Source: JBGLNJ01 sp964353405 (lineage in GTDB: Bacteria > Chloroflexota > Anaerolineae > Fen-1058). Taken from it: 39,051 nucleotides of DNA. Each line of letters opens with the position of its first letter. The stretch's first letter is position 1. The stretch spans positions 1-39,051 of the forward strand of contig CAYGWJ010000010.1 of the NCBI GenBank assembly GCA_964353405.1, written 5' to 3'. A program made the translations under genes and the position numbers. Positions 31,906-39,051 of the stretch are shown piece by piece. Under the pieces are notes generated by a model. It saw only the letters and a list, made by a program, of their open reading frames with translations, had not been told where the DNA came from and did not search any database.

Positions 31906-34090
31906 TCTTGATTCTTCCCCACCAGCCGATCCACCACACTCGCGCGCTCAAGGCGCGCCAGGCAGACCAAGCCTGGCGCGCTTCATTTGTGCCGGGCACA
32001 GTCGGGCTGTAGCTGGCGCGACGGTACAATTCCCCGAGGCTCATGGCTGAATCTTGCACGATGGCAGCCGAGGTTTGCCAGCGAGCCGCGACGCAGCGCT
32101 GGACCGCCCGGTTGAACGCCGCGACGAATTCATCCGGCGTGTCGCTGGGGCGAAGGGTGACGCCCAGCCATTGGCTGCGCTGCCGCAAACGTTGATAGAG
32201 CAGGGGGATGGTCGCGGCGGCGGGCAACTCGACCAGGCGCCGTTCTCGGCGAATCTGTAAGACCGCGAGCGCTCCCAACACCAGAACGAGGATGCCGCTC
32301 GATAACGCCAGGTTGCGCCTTTGCGTTGCCCGCTGCAGGCGTTCCACCTCTGCCGCCCGGACCCCTTCGCTGGAAAAGCCCATCGGAGGAGGCGCGCCTT
32401 GCTCGCGCGCCAGCGCGGGCTGGCTGGCCGTCGGCTCAAACTCTACCCAGCCGATGCCCTCGAAATAGACCTCGGGCCACGAGTGCGCGTTCGCGCCGAT
32501 CACGCGAAAGGCGCCCTGCTTCCGGTCATACGCGCCTGTGACGTAGCCGGAGGCCAATCGTGCGGGCACACCCACTGCGCGCAGCATCACGACCATCGCC
32601 GAAGCATAATAGTCGCAATAGCCGCCCGGCGCGTCAAAGAGAAAATAGTCCACCAGGTCACGCCCTTCGGGAAACGGCGGCAGATCGAGCGTGTAAGAAT
32701 AAGTGCGAAGGTACGCTTCGATACTCACCGCTTTGTCGTAGGGCGTCGGCGCATCGGCGGTGATGTCCACGGCCAGCTCACGCACGCGTTTGGGCGCCGT
32801 ACTGGGCAGTTGCAGGTACGGCGTCATCTCGGCCGTCAGGGTGATGGGAGCCTGCTGTAACATCTCTTCTGTAGCGGTGACGATGCGCGAAGTGACGGTG
32901 TAGAGTGACAGCATGCCACGCAGCCCGACGATATCCTCGCCTGTCGTGAGCGCTGTCAGCTCGGCGGTGGCGGACACGGGTTGATTCGCAGCGAACAGCG
33001 TATCGCCATGCGCGGAGATGATGTCAAAGCGTTGCGTCAGGTTGCCGGGCAGCGTGGACGACAGCGGCCTGCTCGTCAGCGGTGGATTGCTCCAGCCGCG
33101 CCCGGTATAGGTGGCATATGTCACGCCGCGCCAGTAAGGGCGTTGAAGCGGCGAGGGCAGGGTTGGGATGTGCGCTTCTTCCGGCAGCGGCGGCGGCTGA
33201 TCCGTCCACACCCACATTACCAACTGCTGCGAGAGTTCCGGCGGACTGCCGAGAAGGCGGCTGGTGGGCAGGCTCGCATTGCCGCCCAGGCCGGCGCCGC
33301 CCGGAAGAGTGGGGCGCGGAATCGGTGTGGCTCCGCCCAACATCTGCTCGGCCACCTTGATCGCCTGCGTGGTCGGCGGGTTGAACAGGCCTCTCAGCCA
33401 TTCGATGGTGCTTTGGGAGGTCAGCACCGGGAACACCCAGGCCAGACCGCACACCATGCCGGCAATCACCAGCCCGCTGCCAATCCATTCGGGCCACAGG
33501 TCGGGATAGTCCATGCCGCGCGCTGTCCAGTTCGCCAGCCGCCTGCCGTGCGTCGTCCAGGCCATGATGATCACCAGAGCGAACATGGCGACCACGATGA
33601 AGATGACATCTTGACGGGTATAGATCGAGTTAATGGCGAGGGCGGCCACCGTCGGCAGGAGCGCGTTCAGGGCAAATCCGCCGCTGGACACGCCGTGCGC
33701 GGCGCTGTAACCGGCCCACCAGATGAGCAGCGTGACCCAGAATATCACCAGGCCTGAATCGCCGACAATGCGCCCGGCCATCAAGTCGGTGGCCCAGCTT
33801 GCCAGCCGCGCGAGCCCGGCTTTTAAACCCATCGCGATCAACCCGGCATTCGCGGCAGCCAGCACCAGCCCGGCCAGAGTGATGACCGGCCAGCGCGCGG
33901 CGCGCGGCAGGTGCGCCGGAGCGATCAGAGCGCCGCACGCCAGGCTCAGTCCGCAGACCCAGATCAATGTGCCGGAGCGAGGCGCCCACGCGGCAGCCTG
34001 GATGGACAGAGGCAGCAGAACCGCGCAGGTGGCGACTGCCACGGCGATCAATCGGCTGCCCCAGCGTGGCATGGCGGTCTCGCCCATCAT
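31868..34090 (-). CDS. Transglutaminase-like membrane protein (TgpA type, DUF4129 tail)
   Basis: 740 residues. About seven membrane helices fill the first ~240 residues, followed by a large extracytoplasmic part with the transglutaminase-like core: Cys492 in GGYCDYYASAM, His536 in NAHSWPEVYF, and Glu552 (WVEFEPT) where many relatives have Asp. Then one more membrane helix (~605) and a cytoplasmic DUF4129-like end. Pseudomonas TgpA has this layout and active-site order. The start ATG 34090 overlaps the upstream DUF58 stop by four bases (ATGA). The last residues and the stop codon fall inside the inverted repeat arm at 31868-31905, so the natural C-terminus may have been altered. The substrate is unknown. 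Confidence 0.9.
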   Translation of the reverse strand: MMGETAMPRWGSRLIAVAVATCAVLLPLSIQAAAWAPRSGTLIWVCGLSLACGALIAPAHLPRAARWPVITLAGLVLAAANAGLIAMGLKAGLARLASWATDLMAGRIVGDSGLVIFWVTLLIWWAGYSAAHGVSSGGFALNALLPTVAALAINSIYTRQDVIFIVVAMFALVIIMAWTTHGRRLANWTARGMDYPDLWPEWIGSGLVIAGMVCGLAWVFPVLTSQSTIEWLRGLFNPPTTQAIKVAEQMLGGATPIPRPTLPGGAGLGGNASLPTSRLLGSPPELSQQLVMWVWTDQPPPLPEEAHIPTLPSPLQRPYWRGVTYATYTGRGWSNPPLTSRPLSSTLPGNLTQRFDIISAHGDTLFAANQPVSATAELTALTTGEDIVGLRGMLSLYTVTSRIVTATEEMLQQAPITLTAEMTPYLQLPSTAPKRVRELAVDITADAPTPYDKAVSIEAYLRTYSYTLDLPPFPEGRDLVDYFLFDAPGGYCDYYASAMVVMLRAVGVPARLASGYVTGAYDRKQGAFRVIGANAHSWPEVYFEGIGWVEFEPTASQPALAREQGAPPPMGFSSEGVRAAEVERLQRATQRRNLALSSGILVLVLGALAVLQIRRERRLVELPAAATIPLLYQRLRQRSQWLGVTLRPSDTPDEFVAAFNRAVQRCVAARWQTSAAIVQDSAMSLGELYRRASYSPTVPGTNEARQAWSAWRALSARVWWIGWWGRIKNLPRRTRSDTKI

Positions 34091-35427
34091 CGCACGCTCT
34101 CCATCATCTTGATGACGCGCCCGGTCGCCAGCGTCTTCCATTCCCATCGGCGCGTTTTCCCCAGCGCCGGCCGGAGGCGCAGAGGGACATCGCAGCGCAC
34201 GCTGCGGCAGATCACGCCCTGCTCGGCCAGCAGTGACGGTAGGGGCGACCCTCGTGGTCGCCCGCCCGGCGCCGGGTCAATCAATATCACAGCCGGGGCA
34301 ATCTGCCGCCCCGCCAGGTGCGTGAGGTCGGAAATCCACGCCGGGTCGCCCGACGAGGTGATGATGACGACGTTCGAGCCGCTTTTTAGCAGGCGGGCGG
34401 CCTGGTGAAGCGATTGCGCCAGCGCCTGGCCGCTGCGTTCCCGCTGACGGGCATTCGGCAATCGAGCCAACTCACCCAGCATCGTCCACAGGTGATGCGT
34501 GCTGCGCGCCGGTCGCACCACGTGACGCTCCGGCGTAAAGGTGAGCAGCCCGACGGCCCGCCCTGCACGCAACAGGTCCGCCGCCAGCGAGGCAGCCACG
34601 AGCACGGCAACTTCTTCCGTGGCCGAGTCGCCCTCGCCGCTCTGAACGGCCGGGTCGGTGTCCATCATCAGCCAGATATCGGCCGAGGCTTCCTGGTCAA
34701 ACATCTTGACCATCAATTCGTCCCGGCGCGCGGTTGTGGGCCAGTGAATGTGGCGGAACGAATCGCCCACTTCGTAGGCGCGTACCTGACCGGCGTTAGT
34801 GGTGGGTGTGGCGGTGGCGTGGCGGATGCGTGCGGCGCCGAACGCTGCGCCGCGTGGCAAGGGCGGAAAGGGTAAATCGGTCAACGGCGGATAGACCAGC
34901 AGCGGCCGTGCCTGCGCGTAATGCAAGCGCACGACGAAAATTCCCAGCGGGTCGCCGGTTTCCACCGACCACGGCCCAAGATGAAATTCGCCCCGGCGTG
35001 TGGTGGCGCCGCTGTGAGTCCAGGTGAGTTGGTCAAGGCTGCCCAGCCCGCGCACGACGCTGGCATTGTAGCCGGGCACGTCAGATCGGTCAGTGATTTC
35101 GGCCCACAGGACCTGCAGGAGTGACGTGTTCCACAGCGTGAATTGCTCTTCCATCATATCGCCCACCTGCACCCAGCGCGCCTGCAGGCGGCGGCGTGCG
35201 CGCACGTGATGCGCCATCTGCCACGCCCATGTGACCGAGATCAGCGCCACGGTCAACGTGGCGGCGAGCAGCGCCCACGTCACGTTGTTCGCGCCGGCCA
35301 GATGTGCGATGAGCACGGTCACAGCGCAGACGACGGGCGTGGCGTGTCGCAGCTCGAGGGTGATCTCGCACTCTCCATCGCGTGTACGCCAGAGAATCCA
35401 GGGTGGGCGGAAAATATCAAATCTCAT
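34087..35427 (-). CDS. DUF58 domain protein
   Basis: 446 residues. Two membrane helices near the N-terminus (~25-60) precede a beta-rich region, then the DUF58 signature YEVGDSFRHIHWPTTARRDE and a vWA-like fold with DIWLMMDTDPAV (MIDAS-like DxD remnant) and VVIITSSGDPAW. DUF58 proteins usually work with a MoxR AAA ATPase and a TgpA-type transglutaminase; here the transglutaminase partner overlaps by four bases but no MoxR gene is near. ATG 35427 is taken because MRFDIFRPPW is the typical start; there is no strong ribosome site. Promoter at 35462-35491. The role is presumed to be in cell-envelope maturation. Confidence 0.9.
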   Translation of the reverse strand: MRFDIFRPPWILWRTRDGECEITLELRHATPVVCAVTVLIAHLAGANNVTWALLAATLTVALISVTWAWQMAHHVRARRRLQARWVQVGDMMEEQFTLWNTSLLQVLWAEITDRSDVPGYNASVVRGLGSLDQLTWTHSGATTRRGEFHLGPWSVETGDPLGIFVVRLHYAQARPLLVYPPLTDLPFPPLPRGAAFGAARIRHATATPTTNAGQVRAYEVGDSFRHIHWPTTARRDELMVKMFDQEASADIWLMMDTDPAVQSGEGDSATEEVAVLVAASLAADLLRAGRAVGLLTFTPERHVVRPARSTHHLWTMLGELARLPNARQRERSGQALAQSLHQAARLLKSGSNVVIITSSGDPAWISDLTHLAGRQIAPAVILIDPAPGGRPRGSPLPSLLAEQGVICRSVRCDVPLRLRPALGKTRRWEWKTLATGRVIKMMESVR

Positions 35428-35461
35428 ACAAGTCGCAGGTGGCAGGTTGCAGCCGTACAAG

Positions 35462-35491
35462 ATTATAGCACAGGGCGGCCTGTGGTCGCAA
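35462..35491 (-). promoter_or_regulatory. Extended -10 promoter of the DUF58-transglutaminase operon
   Basis: On the minus strand TTGCGA (35491-35486), 18-nt spacer, TATAAT (35467-35462) preceded by TGC. The leader to ATG 35427 is about 28 nt. Confidence 0.6.
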
Positions 35492-35520
35492 AGGGACATG
35501 GTTGCGCGGGCTGCCCCATG

Positions 35521-35758
35521 CCCCTGGGAACTCCCAGGTGTGCGGACTTTTCAGGGGTTGCCTTGAGTAACCGTTCAGGTGATTTGTGCTGGCGATTGGA
35601 AACACCTGCACTTTGCCCCTGGGACTGCCCAGGGGTGACGTGCGGAGCAAGTGTCGCGCCCGCCTTCGGCGAACAGCCAAGTCGGCCTGCGCCGACTAGA
35701 TGCCAACCCGCGAAGGCGGGTTTCGCTGCTCGCCGGAGGCGGGTGCGGTTTCAACCGC
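35521..35758. repeat. Palindrome cluster in a 364-nt gene-free spacer
   Basis: The spacer 35428-35791 contains no gene. It holds two related hairpins, CCTGGG-AACT-CCCAGG (35523-35538) and CCCCTGGG-ACTG-CCCAGGGG (35616-35635), each preceded by TGCCCCTGGGA-like sequence and followed by GTGCGGA. Further hairpins are AGTCGGC-CTGC-GCCGACT (35680-35697), AACCCGC-GAAG-GCGGGTT (35705-35722) and GCGGTT-TC-AACCGC (35745-35758). Any of the last three could end the MFS transcript from the right. Confidence 0.7.
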
Positions 35759-35791
35759 CGCAGCCAGCACCAACTGAACGCTTTCACCTTC

Positions 35792-37057
35792 TCAAGGGCG
35801 AGTCGTTACCGGGGCTTGTTCCTCCGGCGGCTTGACCGCGCGAAAGCTGAGCCAGATGGCCAGATCGTAAATGACTTTGAGTCCGCCCGAAATCAAGAAC
35901 GGCGCACTGAGAAGCGATCCGCCGATCAACACGCCTGCAAGGGAAGGCGAGATGGCCGCGCCTATCGAGCGCGCAATCGTCGTCACGCCGGAAGCGGCCG
36001 AGCGCTCGTCAGGATCAACGACGGCCATCGTATAGGATTGACGCGTGGGCACGTCCATCTGAGAGATGCTAAAACGCGCCAACAGAACGAGGATGGCGAG
36101 CGGCAGATTGGGCATGAGTGGCACGAGCATCAACAGGATATTCGACGGGATGTGGGTGAGCACCATCGTGTTGATGAGACCGATACGCGCGGCCACTCGC
36201 GCGGCCAGCAACGCCGAGATGCCCGCCAAGATATTCGCGCCAAAAAAGATGCTGCCCAGCACCGCCGGCTCGACGCCAAAGCGGACGTGGAACCAGTACG
36301 CCACCAAACTTTGTACAACGAACCCGCCCGCAAACGCATCCAGCGCGAACAAGGCGCTCAGCTTGAGCACCACGCCGCGCGAGCGATGCAGTCCCAGGCG
36401 GCTCTGCGCTGCGGGCCTGGCAACCGCGCTCACTTCGACCGCCGGCGACAACCGGCCGAACAGTCCGGCCAGGATGACGCCGATCAAGGCATAGCCGATC
36501 ACGATGGCGCGGTAGCTCGCGAGCGGCGGCATGCCGGCGGCTTGCAGGGCTTGCGCCAATGCGCCGCCGACAAGCGAGCCGAGCGCCGTCGCAAATGATC
36601 CGACCAGGCTGTACCAGGCAAAGGTACGGGTGCGCTGATCGTCGGGGACGATCTGCGACAGGGCCGCCTGCTCGATGGAGAGGAACGGACCGATCTCGTT
36701 GCCGCTCGGGCTGAGCACGCCGATGATGGCCGCGACGGTCAGCAGGATAATGTTGCCTGTCAGTGTAAAGACGATGCCGGCAAACAGCATCAATCCCGCA
36801 CCCAGCAGCAACATGCGCTTGCGCCCGATGCGGTCCGCCGAGGTGGTGATCCACAGCGAGATGCCCGCGTCGCCGAGGAGCGTGAAGGTGAACAGCGCGC
36901 CGATCTGCGTCGTGGTCAGGCCGACTTGCGCCAGGTAGAGCGCCAGTACCACGGACAGGAATCCGTACGCAAACAACCGCACGAGGCGCGTGGAAAAGAG
37001 CAGACGGCCATCCGATGTCAAATAGCCAACGAAGGCGAGTTCAGTGGCAAGGGTCAT
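35792..37057 (-). CDS. Major facilitator superfamily transporter
   Basis: 421 residues with about 12 predicted membrane helices. The loop between helices 2 and 3 reads SADRIGRKRMLLLGAG, the MFS signature, and a cytoplasmic central loop (~205-230) divides the two halves. A segment FSISQMDVPTRQSYTMAVVDPDERSA divides helices in the second half; this pattern is common among DHA-like drug or metabolite exporters and uncharacterised family members. The substrate cannot be inferred. ATG 37057 lacks a strong ribosome site. It is 50 nt downstream of the beta-propeller gene on the same strand and probably in its operon. Confidence 0.87.
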   Translation of the reverse strand: MTLATELAFVGYLTSDGRLLFSTRLVRLFAYGFLSVVLALYLAQVGLTTTQIGALFTFTLLGDAGISLWITTSADRIGRKRMLLLGAGLMLFAGIVFTLTGNIILLTVAAIIGVLSPSGNEIGPFLSIEQAALSQIVPDDQRTRTFAWYSLVGSFATALGSLVGGALAQALQAAGMPPLASYRAIVIGYALIGVILAGLFGRLSPAVEVSAVARPAAQSRLGLHRSRGVVLKLSALFALDAFAGGFVVQSLVAYWFHVRFGVEPAVLGSIFFGANILAGISALLAARVAARIGLINTMVLTHIPSNILLMLVPLMPNLPLAILVLLARFSISQMDVPTRQSYTMAVVDPDERSAASGVTTIARSIGAAISPSLAGVLIGGSLLSAPFLISGGLKVIYDLAIWLSFRAVKPPEEQAPVTTRP

Positions 37058-37107
37058 GAGATTTGCTCGTGCAAGAACGTGATGAGGATTTTGCTGCGTG
37101 GTGGGAT

Positions 37108-38034
37108 TCAGACCTGGTCAACCCAGACCGCCGCGCGATGCGTCTGCGGCAAAAAGGCATACACCTTGTTTCGCAGCGCGTCAAAGGCGAGGGTGTGCGT
37201 GCCTTTCTCCGTCGGCACGGTTTCGATGCGCTGCATGGCTTTTGTGTCGAACAGGTCAATCACGCCTGGATCGCCAACCGCCACGTACAGGTGCTTGAGG
37301 GCTGCGTTGAACAAGACCACATCGGGCGCACCGCTAATGTCCTGTTCGTTCAGCACCCGTCCAGTATCTGCGTCCAGCGTGACCAGCTTTTTGCCGTCGC
37401 CAGCGCAGAACAAACGCCTTCGCTCGCCATCCAGGTCAAGGCCGTGTGGGCCGGCAACGGGCACCCCAAACGCGCGCGCGATGTGCGTGGGCTGGTTGGC
37501 ATGGATCACTACCATCTGCGCCGGGTCCATGATGTTCACGTAGAAAACATCCGCCTGCGCGTCGAACACCGCCCAGCGTGTTCGCCCCGGCGCCGGTATA
37601 TCGGCGGTCATCGTTCGCTGTCTGATGTCCACCAGGGAAACGGTGAACGAGCCGGGGAGCGTCGGATCGCCGACGTTTGCAGCCAGCAAGAGATTGCGCT
37701 GAGGATCGTAGGCCAGTCCGTTTGGGCGCACGCCCACGCCCACCCTGACGACACTATCTTCATCGTCGGGTGAGAAAATGCCGACGGTGTTCTCGTTGCG
37801 ATTCGAGGTAAAGACGAGGTTGCGCTCATTGGAAACGAGCACACCTGCCACGCCCATCAGATTTGGAGTTGAATGCAGGTAGCGGTCGCCTGCACAGTCT
37901 ATCACGTCGAGCGCATGGTTGGCCGTGTGCGCCACGTACAGCCGTGAGCTGGCGGGATGAATCGCCGCGTGATCGAACCCGCCCGGCTTGACGTGCGGCG
38001 GCAGCTCGATGTAGCCGGAATGTTTCAGCGCCAT
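37108..38034 (-). CDS. YncE-like beta-propeller protein
   Basis: 308 residues of repeating four-strand units: FDHAAIHPASSRLYVAHTAN, VLVSNERNLVFTSNRNENTV, NGLAYDPQRNLLLAANVG, VFDAQADVFYVNIMDPAQM, LDLDGERRRLFCAGDGKKLV, VVLFNAALKHLYVAVGD and TLAFDALRNKVYAFLP. This gives seven blades as in YncE/YVTN-type propellers. No signal peptide is visible, so it is probably cytoplasmic, unlike E. coli YncE. ATG 38034 has GAGGTGA a few bases upstream. A promoter with extended -10 lies at 38120-38128. Its ligand or partner is unknown; it precedes the MFS gene. Confidence 0.83.
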   Translation of the reverse strand: MALKHSGYIELPPHVKPGGFDHAAIHPASSRLYVAHTANHALDVIDCAGDRYLHSTPNLMGVAGVLVSNERNLVFTSNRNENTVGIFSPDDEDSVVRVGVGVRPNGLAYDPQRNLLLAANVGDPTLPGSFTVSLVDIRQRTMTADIPAPGRTRWAVFDAQADVFYVNIMDPAQMVVIHANQPTHIARAFGVPVAGPHGLDLDGERRRLFCAGDGKKLVTLDADTGRVLNEQDISGAPDVVLFNAALKHLYVAVGDPGVIDLFDTKAMQRIETVPTEKGTHTLAFDALRNKVYAFLPQTHRAAVWVDQV

Positions 38035-38058
38035 CGTTCACCTCATGGCGATTTCAAT

Positions 38059-38106
38059 TCATTCGCTTGCCACCTGCAAGCGACACCAGGCATACAGCGC
38101 ATCATA
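38059..38106 (-). pseudogene. C-terminal remnant of a second chrB
   Basis: On the minus strand the bases read YDALYAWCRLQVASE then stop, matching the end of the intact ChrB at 38370-38807 (YDALYAWCRLQVAKSQ). Forty bases (38067-38106 versus 38381-38420) match at 37, and all three differences are synonymous third-codon changes. Upstream similarity stops at once, so only about 15 codons remain. It appears to be what is left of a diverged chrB copy after deletion. Confidence 0.72.
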
Positions 38107-38119
38107 TCAACCCGCCTTG

Positions 38120-38128
38120 ATTATACCA
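38120..38128 (-). promoter_or_regulatory. Extended -10 promoter of the beta-propeller/MFS operon
   Basis: On the minus strand TGG TATAAT occupies 38128-38120, without a good -35 at normal spacing. The start would be near 38113, and the leader to ATG 38034 about 79 nt, running through the chrB remnant. Confidence 0.45.
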
Positions 38129-38176
38129 TCAAGCACGGAGCGGCCAGGGCTTTTTTCAAGAACTGTTATGATGTTG

Positions 38177-38377
38177 TTATACTGAGCACAGCCACACTTC
38201 CCTTTCGCCGTGCCCGCGCAGGTCATACATAAGCACACCATATCCGTGATGCGCCAGCAACTCGGCATGGTTCAGCGTGTCCATCCGATTGGCGTTGTAG
38301 CCGTGCAGCAAAATCACCGCCGCGCTGTTCTGTAAGCGGATATACCAGCCCGACAACGTCACACCGTCACTACTGAC
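38177..38377 (-). pseudogene. Alpha/beta-hydrolase fragment
   Basis: Read on the minus strand, 66 codons give VSSDGVTLSGWYIRL, then AAVILLHGYNANR (oxyanion-loop strand HG) and GVLMYDLRGHGE, the first three strands of an alpha/beta hydrolase. The nucleophile elbow and the rest are missing; the frame ends at 38177 shortly after an unrelated tail. It overlaps the last codons of chrB in another frame and has no start codon of its own. A complete relative would be near 280-310 residues, so this is a truncated gene. Confidence 0.7.
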
Positions 38378-38807
38378 TTTTTGCCACCTGCAAACGGCAC
38401 CAGGCGTACAGCGCATCATACACGTCAAACTGATGCGCGATGTTTTCCTCGTCTTCGGGATAGCGCAGGCTGTAGCCCACGGCAATTGCTTCCAGCCCGC
38501 GCGCGATGGGATCGGTATCAATATCGGCTTGCACATCCGCGGCGTGGATGATTTTCGCCATGCGCAGCAGCGCCGGGTCTTGGAGTTCGTATTTGGCGAG
38601 GATGGACTCGAACGAGCAGCGGCCATCCTTGTGGCCCAGCTCGACGCCCGGCGCATCGAACGGGACCGCGCCGGTCTCGGCGGCGACCTTGTCCACCTGG
38701 CCCTTGGGGACGAACAGGAACTCGGCTTCGTTGTCCACAAAGCGGGTGATTAGCCACGGGCAGGCGACGCGGTCAACGTGAACGTGCGAACGCGTAATCC
38801 ATTGCAT
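38370..38807 (-). CDS. chrB: Chromate resistance protein ChrB, C-terminal-domain type
   Basis: 145 residues that match the ChrB C-terminal (chromate-resistance exported/regulatory) domain: HVHVDRVACPWLITRF at the N-terminus, then a DKVAAETGAVPFDAPGVELG segment with GHKDGRCSFES, DADIDTDP-like acidic residues and a helical end. ChrB in Ochrobactrum represses the chrBA operon in response to chromate; stand-alone short forms like this are common and their job is less clear. No chrA transporter gene is visible in the window. ATG 38807 has AAGGAG seven bases upstream. Promoter and operator-like palindrome at 38853-38881. The stop overlaps the hydrolase fragment. Confidence 0.9.
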   Translation of the reverse strand: MQWITRSHVHVDRVACPWLITRFVDNEAEFLFVPKGQVDKVAAETGAVPFDAPGVELGHKDGRCSFESILAKYELQDPALLRMAKIIHAADVQADIDTDPIARGLEAIAVGYSLRYPEDEENIAHQFDVYDALYAWCRLQVAKSQ

Positions 38808-38852
38808 GAGGGTCTCCTTGTGCGGCCTCGCTGTTGGGCCGGTTCTTCAGCC

Positions 38853-38881
38853 ATGCTATCACCGGACAGGTGATCTGTCAA
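38853..38881 (-). promoter_or_regulatory. chrB promoter with operator-like palindrome
   Basis: On the minus strand TTGACA (38881-38876), 17-nt spacer, TAGCAT (38858-38853). A palindrome with arms ATCACC and GGTGAT around GGACA (38858-38874) fills the spacer and touches the -10. A repressor bound here would block RNA polymerase directly; autoregulation by ChrB is plausible but not shown. Confidence 0.6.
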
Positions 38882-38976
38882 AATAGCGTTTGCCAGCTTT
38901 TGCGTTTGGTCATATACTCAGACTCCCGGCAAATGTGACCAGCGGGCTGCTGGTGTGACAAAATCTCGGTGGTGCG

Positions 38977-39051
38977 TCACAAAGTGCCGGGCGTGACTTG
39001 ATACACCACGAGGAACCCAAACTTGTCGAGCGTGTGCGCCTTCTGCGCGGT
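38977..39051 (-). CDS. Possible C-terminal end of an unidentified gene
   Basis: The minus strand is open from the right edge to a TGA at 38977, giving 24 residues that end FGFLVVYQVTPGTL. Codon use looks normal (GTG, CTC, GTC, ACG), but the stretch is too short to assign a family. The bases 38882-38976 show no gene. Confidence 0.35.
   Translation of the reverse strand, partial: TAQKAHTLDKFGFLVVYQVTPGTL

Overview
The window is about 60 % G+C by eye, densely coded, with Shine-Dalgarno sites of the GGAGG type and most genes in short operons. Gene content (enolase next to DegV and pyruvate kinase, Pro/Thr-rich LysM surface protein, zinc-ribbon membrane protein, DUF58-transglutaminase pair, very large GAF-rich kinases, WD40/TPR/CHAT-type proteins) fits an uncultured Chloroflexota bacterium (Anaerolineae or a neighbouring class). 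That placement is an inference from gene types; no rRNA or tRNA gene is present to confirm it.

Layout. 1-4460: end of enolase, a DegV fatty-acid-binding protein, pyruvate kinase, and a secreted LysM/SdrD-B protein with an LPxTG-like tail. 4460-5854: an intergenic palindromic repeat and a minus-strand pair (zinc-ribbon membrane protein, FMN-binding PPOX/Nim-like protein). 5920-6045: an unusual nested inverted repeat and an operator-like palindrome. 6128-18018: a tight six-gene plus-strand operon: two paralogous P-loop ATPases (the first with a lost Walker A lysine, the second ending in an OmpR-type winged helix), a soluble SPFH protein, an S1-S1-receiver-GAF-histidine kinase, a 1536-residue receiver-GAF-PAS-GAF5-histidine kinase, and a receiver fused to an APH-fold kinase. 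18029-19424: radC and a phytol/dolichol-kinase-like membrane enzyme on the minus strand.

19547-30232 holds two operons that converge. The plus-strand pair is a DUF433-CHAT-WD40 protein, whose CHAT domain appears to lack both catalytic residues, and a death-like-domain-TPR protein. The minus-strand operon runs from a four-TM SPFH protein through a death-like/TRADD-N-like/TM/SPFH protein and a TPR-beta-sandwich-S24 (LexA-like) protease to pseudouridine kinase. The two operons carry recognisably homologous N-terminal helical adaptor domains. I infer that together they form an NTP- or stress-gated conflict/signalling system of the kind built from effector-associated or bacterial death-like domains, with the S24 protease as the only evident enzyme. 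This region and the six-gene kinase operon are the most likely undescribed biology here.

30354-39051: a GNAT-like (YghO-type) protein, a five-copy 45-bp tandem repeat joined to a large palindrome, a transglutaminase/DUF58 pair, a palindrome-rich spacer, an MFS transporter, a YncE-like beta-propeller, a degenerate stretch (fragment of a second chrB and of an alpha/beta hydrolase), and chrB with a strong promoter that overlaps an operator-like palindrome. Several promoters in the window share an extended -10 element, TGC/TGG followed by TATAAT.
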